Source of the DNA: Schizophyllum amplum
Lineage: Eukaryota; Basidiomycota; Agaricomycetes; Agaricales; Schizophyllaceae
Direction: 5' to 3'
Length of the DNA stretch: 64,000 bases
Assembly: GCA_007026445.1 (NCBI GenBank)
Contig: VDMD01000037.1
Location: 62,001-126,000, forward strand
The notes under the pieces were generated by a model. The model saw only the letters and a list, made by a program, of their open reading frames with translations, was not told the DNA's origin and did not search any database. The position numbers and the translations under genes are program-made. Position 1 is the stretch's first letter, and each line of letters opens with the position of its first letter. Below, piece by piece: positions 22,501 through 32,712 of this stretch.

Positions 22501-25500
22501 TCGTCCGAATCGTCCGATACCTCCGTCGAAGGTGAGTCCGCCCGCTGCTTGCCCTCGCCAGGGCCTGCCTCGGCATCCGATTCATCGGCTTCATCTTCCG
22601 ATTGAGCGTCAGTGTAGGCCTTCTTCAGCTCGTCGCCCTTCTTTTCGGTGCTCGTCCAGGACGGACACAATGTCCCGATTGCATGGATTCCGCTGCTTGT
22701 AGCGCTTTCTCGAGAACGGCCAGCGATTTGCGCTCGCGCTTAGGATCGCCCGCTAGCTGCTGAACCAGCTGCGCCTGGCGGGTGAGGAGGAGGATCTGAC
22801 CAACGCACGTAAGATACAGTCTTCACAATAGAACTTGCCCTTACCTTTGACTTCCGGTCGTCCATCGTATTTTTTCCAGTTTCTGGTCACGCATGGACTG
22901 GGTCTTATGTCAGCATCAAGCTTCCCGAGATCCATATTAAGCAAATCATACCTCGAGCACCCTGCTCCATGGATTTGAGCGGAGCTTTTACGACTTTGTC
23001 GCCGAGTTGGCGCTGTAACTGACCGACTTGAGGATGCCGTGCAAATGGCGCGCAAACGACGGATAGACCGTGCGTAGGAGGCTGCTGTCCAGCTCCCACC
23101 CTTCAGATGCAGCAACTCCGCGAGAATCGAGGCCGAGCTCAAAGAGAATGCGGTCGAGCGCCTCGTCGTACACCTGTGAATATGGTCAAGAGACCCACCA
23201 GATCTGTCTGACCGAGGCTCTCTTACATGTCGTTCTACTCGACCCATCTCAACCGGAACGACGTATCGAGTTTGTTGAGGAATCGTTAGCTCGTCCTTCA
23301 CGGAAGCTTTGACGGTCCTGATCAAGGTATCAACGCAAAGGCATCATGCAGAGAAAAAGGCACGAACCGAACCGCGTACTGCTGGATGAATGCAGTAAAG
23401 TGCGCCGCGTACGCAGGCAACATCAGCCGGTTCCACAACCTGCTCGATCCAACCACATCATCCACGCGCAGGAACCTGTCATCATTGAGTCGACACGCCC
23501 ATCGGATCATCTTACTGGTCGCGCTCACCGCAGAACATGTATAAGATCAGACACCTGCTGGCGCGCTGGCGTGCCCGAAACCGCGTACGAAGCGTTCCTC
23601 GGTATCAGCGACACCATGTCCCTGAAGGAAGAGGTCAGTGATAGGGATGGACAGCAGTAGACGTGCCACTTACTCGGTCTTTCCTCCTCCGACCATCTGT
23701 ACCTCGTCCATGACCACACGGCTCCATTCGCAGATGACCAACGGGCTCCGCGGCCGGTCTACATTCGCGTAGACAACGTCCTGCCGCCTCGGGCGCTCGC
23801 GGCCGGCAGTGCCACCGCCAATTCTGACGCGAGCACGCGATACGTTACAATCACGACGTCGTACGAGTTCACCCACTCGGGGAAGTCTTGCGGATATTCC
23901 GCGTCCGCGTCCACGACTGGCGTCGCCGACTTGGAGGCCTTCTTCGTCGCTTTCGTCTTCGCCGCTTTCGCTGCCGCATCCTTTTTGCTGACGCGCTGCT
24001 TCGGGCCTGCTGCAGCCTTCGTAGCGTTCTTCTTCGGCTTCCCGTTCAGCTTATGGACGCGGTCGTACTCAGACTGTTTGCGGAAGATGGGCACGGGGAC
24101 ATTAGTCCAGCCATCATAGACGAGAACCTTGAGTGAAGGCGCATGATTGGCGAGCTCTTCGCACCACTGCGCCGCCAGCGTGACAGGCGTAACAATGAGT
24201 GTCGTCTGTAAGCGGCCACTTTAAGCCAGCGGAACATGCAAGTAGCAACTACCGTACCTTGACAGTCCGCACGTCAACTTTGGCCTCAGAGTCCCAACGT
24301 TTCTGGGACGGATTCCGCTGAGCATCCTTTGCTCGCGTGAGCAAAATCAGAGATATGGTCTCGAGCGTCTTCCCGAGACCCGGCTCTTCTGCTAGGATCG
24401 CCCCTAACGCTGGATTGGTGTCCTCTGGGCCCGTAAGGGAGACAGCGGAAGAGAGCCGGTTGAGGTAGAAATCGCGACCACCAGACGTGACCTTATCCCA
24501 AAAGCTGAAGCTGCTAGCAGGCTTCGGGATGAGGTTACCGTCGGCGGAGAAGCCCAAGCCTTCATGACCAAGGAGGAAGTGCACGCTTCGACGCTGGAAT
24601 GGTAGGAGCGTGGGCTTCAGATCCATCGGCTGCGCGTAGTCTTGCACAGACCGCGAAGCTGGCATGGGCGCCGGATGCAAGATAGAGTAGAAGAATGGAA
24701 TATCGACGGCGTTTCTGGGTAACGTGACCTTCGGATACGACGGCGGGAAGACATATGTGAAGAGGCGGCGCTGGGCGTCTTCCAACAAGGCTTGCTGCAC
24801 TTTCCCCGGAGGTCTACAGCCTTTAATGGCTGTTTGTCGCCGGGGACGAACGACACGTCCAAAGCAAGCTGAAGTTGCAGTGTATGTTCGTCTCGCGCGA
24901 CCGCAGAAGGAGGGAGAGCAACACAGGTCATGCTGGCAGATAGCTCGACGTGGCCGTAGCGGTGGAGGAGGAAGATGGCAGAGAAGAGGTCCTGTGCGGC
25001 CTGAACATCGTTGTAGTCCTGGCCTTCAAGGTCCGCGTTGACATCAAAGTGAGGAAGAAGAAGCAGCCATGCGGGAGCGGCAGATTGCTCTGCATACACA
25101 ACGACACGCTGCGCAGCGTCAGGGGAGCGTGTTAGGCGTATTGTGGGCAGCTGCACTGTGTTGGATCCTGGCCGGCCGGGTCTCGTAGTTCGTCTATCGC
25201 ACGCGCGAGACTTTCTTCCTCTGAAGCCCACCCACGTCGAGAGGCCTCTTCATCGTCCATAAACTGGTTAGACATGGCATCCGAAGGGACATAGCTCGTG
25301 AACCCGATGTTGAACGTATGTCGAAGCAGCAATATGGGGTCTCCAGCATCTGTAGGCGCTGCTATAGGCGAGATAGATTCAATGGGGGGATAAGGCATGG
25401 ATTCTTGATCGTCCGTGTCGTTCTCGACGTCCCTGGCAGCAGCGCCGACCTTCGTGCGTCGGACACGCTTTCGAGGGGACACCTTGCTTGGAGGGGCCGC

Positions 25501-25700
25501 GCGCTTCTTCCCAACGATCACGGTCTCTTCGCACTCTTCTTGTCGATCAGAGTGAAGAAGCGCAATCAGTGCGGGGATATTGAGAACCGGTCGAAAAGGG
25601 CCATCCTCATTGTGCGGCAGCCGAAGATAGCGTTGGGGAAGGGCACGCAGGGGTGAACATGGACGGACTCAGTCGTCCTCGCGGGACGTAGATGGTCCAT
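19501..25700 (-). CDS. SHPRH/Irc20-like SNF2 ATPase with RING finger
   Basis: A large nuclear chromatin-remodelling-type ATPase and putative E3 ubiquitin ligase. In order on the minus strand: a basic N-terminus (KVSPRKRVRRTKVG); LLPFQRRSVHFLLGHEG with a large insert; Walker A AEEPGLGKTLETISL; TLIVTPVTLAAQW; a Lys/Ala-rich insert; DVVIVTYRVLASEL; Walker B RVVMDEVQMVGGGKT; YAVSGTPARQQVSDL; an acidic coil; a RING finger (CILC, CAHIYCEGC, CPVC) between the two ATPase lobes; and helicase motifs V-VI (VFSAWADSLF, RIDRMGQTRSTEVYCYYAEG). The split order with a RING insert is the SHPRH/Irc20 layout, a family linked to DNA damage tolerance. Frame breaks appear near 25650 (start), 25165, 23805 and 20955 (inside the RING). 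The only in-frame start codons without a break are not ATG, so the true start is probably ATG 25700. Confidence 0.88.
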
Positions 25701-26572
25701 AGTATGGGGGATAGGCCAAGAGAAAGCCAGTATGTGCGCGGGTCTGGCGTATTGTGGTGGTGGTCAAAGAACAAGGTCCGAGCTTAGACCGACGCGTTGT
25801 ATTGTTCTATTAGGCGCCAAAGATCATGTGACTCATCTGACTCGTGGCTCGGAGCCGAAGCTCTTGCCGATGTGAACCACGTGGATAGACGTCACTAGAC
25901 TCTACATAGACCGTCGAGGTTGCACTTGCGTCCCAACTTCCGATAGGAGAGGACATGCTGCCAGAGCTCTCACGGGGCAAGTGAGGGAAAGTGTCTCCTC
26001 AATAGCTCAGTGGTCCAATGAGTCATCAGCACGCCAAGACGCGTTCATGACTTCCTCGCGTTGGGACGAGGCACGTGTCTCAACATCCATTCGGCGTCGA
26101 GTCTCATGCGCGGCTGTCGTCAAGCTCTGCCACCGTGAAAGCCTGCAGGAAGATCAAGTTCCGTGCCGCCGGTGTGCTTATTCCCGGCGGCAGAGCGCGG
26201 CATTTAAACTCCCACTAGTCTCGGATGGCGACGAAGAAGGCACTGTGGGATCCCGTGTTGGGATCCGCGGAGCCCCGAGTCGATCAGTTCAGTGGCCTGC
26301 GACTCCGAGTTCTCAGCCCGCGCAGTTGAGAAGAAGATAGCCATGCAATAAATTGTTGATGTTGTACAGCATACGTATCCAAGAAGATAGCTAGAGGGTA
26401 GGAATCCGGGGAAACTGGGAGCTTGCAGGGTTCCTGCTCACGGAATATGTCCGGTTTGAGCCGACGTGATTATTACATAGAGTAAGTACTTAGAGGTTAG
26501 ATCTGTTGGACGCATGAGAAAAGACGGTTTCGGCCACGAGAGGAAAATCAGACGCACGAAACAATAAAGAGA
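25701..26572. other. intergenic region between SNF2-RING and UbiA genes
   Basis: About 870 bases with no recognisable coding sequence. It contains the promoter of the minus-strand SNF2-RING gene and the 3' flank of the minus-strand UbiA gene. Scattered short ORFs are not supported. Confidence 0.5.
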
Positions 26573-27703
26573 TCAAGCAAACGTTACAAGGCGGAAAATC
26601 GCGCTGAAGTGGCAGGTGATGAACCACATCTGGGGCCACGTCAGTCTGGGCGCGCCACCGGCATCGAAACACGGCCACTCACGTTGTACCACCAATAAGA
26701 GTTCTTGTCAGCCTCCTGGGAATGGTCCCGGATAAATTTAACGGACGTCGTCGTCGCCAGGCCACAAAAGATGAGATCGTAGCCGGCCGGAGGAGACCAT
26801 AGGTAGACTAGCCCTGCGGTCCAGGCGAGGATCATCGCCACCAGGGCGAGCCTTCCACCCATGCCGGGGAACATCATGGCGACAGTGGTGCGCCCGACGG
26901 CCGCGTCGCCGTCACGGTCGCGAAAGTCCTGCGCATGACCCTAAACGCGCACGATGTCGTTAGTACACTTGGTCGTTGTCAAGCGACATGCGAGCACTCA
27001 CCGTGGTTGTGAAGATGGCAGCCTCGACCAAGATGGCCAGAGCTGCGCTGGTCGAGAGCGGTATGTCGCCGCCGAAAAGAACGCCGATCCCCCAAAAGTA
27101 GGTGGCATAGCCGACGGCGCAGATGAGGGACTTGAGATACCAAACGGTGGAAAGGCCGCATTCATTGTAGCCGTAAATCGCGATCAAGTGGATGAAGCTC
27201 GGTGCGAGGACGCCGTGGGCGGCGGAGAAAGCCAGTGACGCGGCGATGAAGGTGAGGTAGAGGATGTGAGCAGCGTCGGGCGAGATACGCCCGGAGACGA
27301 TAGGGCGATCAGGCTTCCCCGCGCGGTCCTCCTCAAGGCCGACCGTCTGGTTCTTGATCTATCGAGCGTTAGAGAGGGCGGGGTTGGATAGCCGCGGTGG
27401 ACGTACCTCGAATGCGATGAGATGAAGCTCGAGGAAGAGGAAGCCGTTGACGAAGGAGGCGAGGTCAGTAGGGACGACCAGGGCCATGCCTGCCATCATC
27501 TAGCGGTGACAGGTCAGCACTACGGTTCGCGCAAACGAGGAGGGAGGACGCACGGAGGGTAGCACTGTCGACACGATGTCAGATTTATTGAAGAGGAAGA
27601 TGGTGTGCGCCAAGTCGGCCGCCGAGCTGAGCAGCGCGCGAGGACCCCGCAAGGCACAAGCAAGGGGGAACGAAGAGGGTGGGTGCGAGAGCATTATAAA
27701 CAC
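26573..27703 (-). CDS. UbiA-superfamily integral membrane enzyme
   Basis: Start MFIMLSHPP at 27703 (a second in-frame ATG lies at 27694); the last exon ends MWFITCHFSAIFRLVTFA at 26573. Exons are separated by 50-60 base introns. Hydrophobic helices alternate with two acidic motifs typical of UbiA prenyltransferases and UbiA-type terpene cyclases. The first is NQTVGLEEDRAGKPDRPIVSGR; the second is DFRDRDGDAAVGRTT. Both would bind Mg2+-pyrophosphate of a prenyl donor. The first motif (NQxxxxEED) resembles fungal secondary-metabolite members more than ubiquinone or heme-O enzymes. A terpene cyclase or aromatic prenyltransferase role is inference. A FAD monooxygenase lies 2.4 kb upstream on the same strand. 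Confidence 0.82.
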
Positions 27704-27784
27704 GGCTCGATGAGGACGAGTTCGGGATATACAGAGATGTTGGGCAACAGTGAGTTGTGAGTATGTGAGAGGTCGTACATGTCG

Positions 27785-27792
27785 CTTTTATA
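27785..27792 (-). promoter_or_regulatory. TATA box of the UbiA-family gene
   Basis: On the minus strand this reads TATAAAAG, 82 bases upstream of the ATG at 27703, followed by a C-rich leader. It is a strong consensus box at the expected distance and suggests a regulated, inducible promoter. Confidence 0.65.
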
Positions 27793-27869
27793 CCCCATGC
27801 GTCGCCAGACACTGGCGCAATGCGCGTGTCCTTTGGCCCGCAACGAAAACAAGCGAACCCTGGCGTCAC

Positions 27870-30153
27870 GATTCACAAGCCGGTTGTTTGTTCGACCGCA
27901 TGTCGAATTCGGAAATTAACGACAGGCGCGCGCGACGGGTACACACATTAAATGATACTGAGGAGGCCAGGGATCGATGCCGCGGTGGGGAGGACGCGCG
28001 CAGTGGTGCGCGTTGGTAAGGCTATTCGACCAAACCTGTTTGAGAAACAAAGTACCGGCGGAGAGGAAAGCACCTTCGCGTCACTTCGGTGCGCAGGAGT
28101 CCGGCAGAGCAGAGAGCCAGTCCCGATTTGGGCCGTATGTCGGCAGTTGTCCGAAAAGCAAGGCGCGACGAGCCTCGATTGCAAGCTCAGATCCCGCGGT
28201 GAGACGCACGGCAAGTTGCCGCAGACACGCGCAGCATTATTGAGTCGTGATTGACGAGCTACCACCAGCACCACAGCAGATTTAAAATAAGGCGCGCGGC
28301 GAGGAGTCGGCAGTCGTGGTCGTGGTGGTCTGTGACAACCATTGTCATTTCAACCGCGCTTCACGAACGCGAATGATGGCCTGATCGGTGGGTACACAGG
28401 GAAAAACAGCGCGTAGACCGGGTTTTGCCGCCGAACTGCACGGTCTTGTGCGCGCTTTTGTCGCCGAAACCCGCCAGTCTCGGTGACGATCATCAAGCGC
28501 TGTAGGTAACCGAGTAAGCCAGTACGCGAGACCTCAGGGTGTCAACATGACATAGGGTACTCATGCGTAAAAATTGCTCCTTCTGGCTATGTGGGCGTCC
28601 CCTGACTGGACTCCCACGCCACTGCCTGCACTGTGCTATCCTTGTTGTATCGAATTTGTTTCTAGGCTGGTCGACATGGCATTCGAGCGCAAACCGCTGC
28701 GGTAGACCATAGGAAGAGAGCCAAGGAGAAGGGACTTCGAAACGACCGCGTGCAGCTAGCCGGAGACCAGAACCAGAAGCCTGAAGATGGCTGCAGGCAG
28801 AGCGAGATAGCTCGGAAATCACGGTGGATACGCTCTTTCCGAAAGCAGCGCTGTATCAGGGGCTCCGTCCAAGACTGAGTGCATTGAACAGTCCGGATCT
28901 ACCAAGCCAGTTAGCTGCAGATATGCCGGCGACGGGCGTTGTGCTGACCTAGTACCTTCGGGACCGAGTCCGAGCGCAAAAACATGCTCGACATTCACAA
29001 GAGAGACCGCGGAACAAATACTATCGACTCAGGGCGAGAATCTCGGGAGAGAAAGGTAAAAGGGCCCTTGGAGTGCGTGAGACGTGCTGGTTCAGATGGG
29101 CACGACGTAGGCACGCCGTGCGAAAATGACCAAGACTGGCTGACCAACTCAGCAGAAGAAGAGGAATTTATGCACTTACTTTCTCATCGTTGTCGAGGAA
29201 AGCTAGACACAACGAAGCTAGAACGACGGTCGACGACGGCCTGGGTAGTACAGTCTCGCTAATCATGCCGACGCGTTTGTATAGGGCAAAGAAGATGAGA
29301 AACGGCCGGGAAGATCGCCAGATATGCATGCGTTCCCAGCGCTAAACGCGAGCACAGTATCGAGGTGAGATGCTTCCAAGGCCACATACTCCGGTTGGAC
29401 AAGTCGCAAGGCAGATTCCGAGTCGCTCGAAGCTAGCCCAAATGGTGATGAGTCGCTTCAGATGAGTTCGCCAATGTTTTAAAGCCGGCTGACTCGCAGA
29501 GTCCAGCAACAGGATTCCGAATGAGAAGCAGAAGATATGTGACCAGAACTGGACGTCCCCGGGCCCCGCGCTCAACACAGCTTTTGATGTCCGGCCACGT
29601 GCAAAATCGGGATCGGATCGACAGGCGCCCAGTTCAACTCGACCCTGCTCACGTCACTGAATCGCAAGATGGAGGTCCAAGGCTGCAGGCAGCGACGTTG
29701 ACAAAGAAGACGCCTGGAAGACGCTGCGGTCGTTTCATGACGGGACGATTATACACAAGGCAGTCCGGTCGGTAAACAGGAATCGTACGGAAGAGTCGGG
29801 AAGGTGTTCAATACTTAAATGACGGCGAGGAGATAAGGTAATGTACACGTCAAGCTAAGGTATACATACAAAAGAAATCCAAGAGAAGATGCGCCAAGAT
29901 GACCTATACAAAATAAAACACCTACAAAGATAGCTCATATAACATACAAACGCGCGACGAAGATGAAGCCAAGTTCCCAAGATCCGCACAACAAAGCAGC
30001 AACAGATGACAGCGAAAGCGTAGGGGTTGGAGAGGGGACACATATGAAGCCAGCACCTGCGCGTCGCATCAGTAGCCTTGTGGTGGGCAACGGCGTCCAG
30101 GCCACCTTACCGTAAGCCATCAAGCACCCTGCAGGAGACAATCAGCACAACAA
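27870..30153. other. 2.3-kb gene-poor stretch between UbiA and FAD monooxygenase genes
   Basis: Several ORFs of 60-110 codons occur on both strands (for example 28984-29262), but none has a recognisable domain, a conserved start or an intron pattern. The stretch just upstream of the UbiA TATA box would hold its upstream regulatory sequence. I see no inverted repeats large enough to call an element. Confidence 0.45.
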
Positions 30154-32130
30154 CTAGGCTAGCTGCGCAACGACCCTCGCCTGCGCTGTATTCAATTCAG
30201 ATGTGCTAGCCGGCCCTCCCACGCCGCCGGCTCCACCCTCGCCAGCATTCACAGGGACGCCGTATTCCTGCTCGAGCGCATAGCGACCATAGTTTATCCA
30301 CCACTGCTCTGCCACGTCCACTGCGTCATAGTCCAGTTGCCGAGCGTACGTATGCCATGCCGCCGCGAAGTCCTCATCGCTCATCGTCTGCTCGTCCTCG
30401 TCGATAAGCAGCGTTGTTGCAAGCGATGCGTCGCGACTCTCGCGTTGCGGGCCAGGTGGGAGCATGACTTGATGGATGGACTCAAACTCGGACGCTTCCA
30501 CGGCAGCGACGCGGGCCATACGCGCCTGGTTGAAGCCGTGTAAGAATAGTGGGACATGCGCGCGGTCCGAGACTCGCGAGAAGATATTTGCGAGCGTGAA
30601 GGCGTCCTCTATCGCCAGAGCGCTAGAAGTGTACGCTCAGTCGCACGCAACCGCGGCAAAAGCGAGCGCTTACCAATGATGCGTGCAGTGGATGGGTGAG
30701 CCGTGCGCCGCGTCGCCGATGAGCACCACGTGCGCTTTGGGGTCCGCAAAGCGCGTGAAGCGAGGGACGCTCTGCGTCGTCGTATGCACGGTATGGGCGA
30801 TCTTCGCCAGGCGCCGTAAACGCGGGTCGAACTGCTTGAGATATTTGTTGAAGTCCTCGTACGGCTGGTTGAGCTGGAAATGACCGTCTACTACGGGCTC
30901 GCTGAGGTCGCACAAGCGCACGGCTGTCATAATGAAAAGCTCCGGACCACACTGCGCGGGGTTAGCAAATTCATGCTTAGCGAGCTTGGTCACTCACTGG
31001 GTGTGCAAGGACCACGATGCCAGTCCCTGGCCAGCCGATCAGCTGAGGATGTAATCAGTCCAGTCGACCGGTAGGCAGGACAGCGATGAAACGGACGTTG
31101 TCCTGCCAAAGCGGTTCGAGGCTCGGATCGTTGCGCATGCGCTGTGTGGATATGCAAAAAGTCCAGCTATATTTTGCGAGTCAGCATGTATTGATTGCCG
31201 CAAGGATCACTTACTTACCCTCTTGTCGCATGTATAGGGGGGAAGGCAGACATGGGCCTATACGCGCTGTACAGGCTGACCGTATCTTCCTCTTCTTCTT
31301 CCTCTTCCCCCTCCTCGTCCGCACAGAGTTCAGGGTCCTGATTTACATAGTCCCGCGTCACACTGAATCGTCCATCTGCGCCGACGATCTATCGAGGAAT
31401 TAGGCCATAGGTCCAAGCCGAACGCTAAGCGCGTACGATATCGGCAGAGAAGGACTGCCCAGCCGCAGTGACCACAACAGGACGGTCGCCAGGGATGATA
31501 GACGCGACTGGGACGTGGTAGACGATATGCACACCTGCGTCCTTGCACAGGGCAGTCAGATGATCAAGAAAGGTGTCATACTAGTTGATGTGTCAGCGAA
31601 CTCCGACTGAACAATGAGGACGGGATTGAGGCGCACAGGGATCGCCCAGAAGTTGACTAGCAGATCGGTCACGCATTGGGGGTCGTATGAGAGGCGTCCA
31701 AGGACATGGAAGGACGTCCCTGGCGAGGTTCAGCCGCGGGGACGGGTCGAGGGAAAATGTATGAACGCGAACCTTCAACAATGGTAAGACTGGAACGATT
31801 TGATCAATATTCACAGGAGGAGATCAGAGTTGAGCAACACACTCGTGTAAATTCGTGCCCTTGCTCTGCATGAAGTCCATCATGCCCGGTATAGTCTCTA
31901 GCAGCCGCATCGCGTTCGGTGGAAGACGCAAGCCGCCGCGGGACTGCAGATGGCGTGAGCAGACCTATCAGTTGTACAATTCAGGGCGCACGCACCACAG
32001 CATTCGGCGGATCCTTCTCCAGCACCAGGACTTTGTGGCCCGCCCGACATAGCTGGTACGCGCTGATCAGGCCAGCAATGCTGCCGCCGACGACAATAAA
32101 GTTGAGCGAGCACGGGGGTGCGGATGTCAT
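30154..32130 (-). CDS. FAD-dependent monooxygenase (aromatic hydroxylase/epoxidase type)
   Basis: The N-terminus at 32130 is MTSAPPCSLNFIVVGGSIAGLI, a Rossmann FAD-binding fold with the GGSIAG variant of GxGxxG. RGGLRLPPNAMRLLE follows, then a region with an acidic insert (ADEEGEEEEEED). Further on, HVVLIGDAAHGSPIHCTH carries the second FAD motif (GDAAH), followed by LAIEDAFTLANIF and an extended C-terminus ending AQARVVAQLA. It belongs to the class A flavoprotein hydroxylases (salicylate-hydroxylase or epoxidase type). The family typically has P at the GDAAHP position, and here it is G. The substrate is unknown. Proximity to the UbiA-family gene suggests tailoring of a prenylated or terpenoid product. 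Confidence 0.83.
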
Positions 32131-32712
32131 TGTTGTTACGTCCTTAGGGCGGCGGCGCGTATGCGAATCGAGACAGAGAACAATGAACGTCCTTCATGGA
32201 AAAGCCAAAGAAGCGAGACACAATGCGCATTCCAAGTTAGGCAATCAGATACCCCGTGGGCCGTGGCACGCGTGCTCGCACGTGTCCGCACGGGGATACC
32301 GAAGCTGGACCCACAACTCATTGCACTGGACTTAGTGGACAGTGGACACAGCCGCTGGTGAGAGATTCGTGTTCTGGATTCCAAGACAGCTAACCTAGAT
32401 AAATACATAAATACTTAGTCGCGTATGATTAAGAATAGTAGACTGCTGCATATGATATGTAGGTAGCCTTGCGGGGGACAGGAAGATGAGAGTATAAGCA
32501 CAACAGGCAAGAGTACATAAATAACATGGGAAGATGCGCAATGAGAGTAGGTCAGTATTGAACAAAGCGCGAACAGGCAGACGTGTAGGGGGGCTGGCAG
32601 CGATTAGTCTCAGTCCAGTGGCAGTAGAGTAGGATGCCAAGAGGGAAGAAGCTCGAAAGAGGCAAGAAGCCCGACTGAAGCGAGAAGCAAGAAGGAACCA
32701 GCAGCCGCCTCC

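Noticed and set aside
25132..25521. Start of the SNF2-RING gene at 25521
   Set aside because: The codon there is GTG, not used as a normal nuclear start; coding-like sequence continues upstream toward ATG 25700.
27585..27869. Minus-strand ORF upstream of and overlapping UbiA exon 1
   Set aside because: It lies in another frame over the promoter and first exon; its residues do not join to the UbiA protein.
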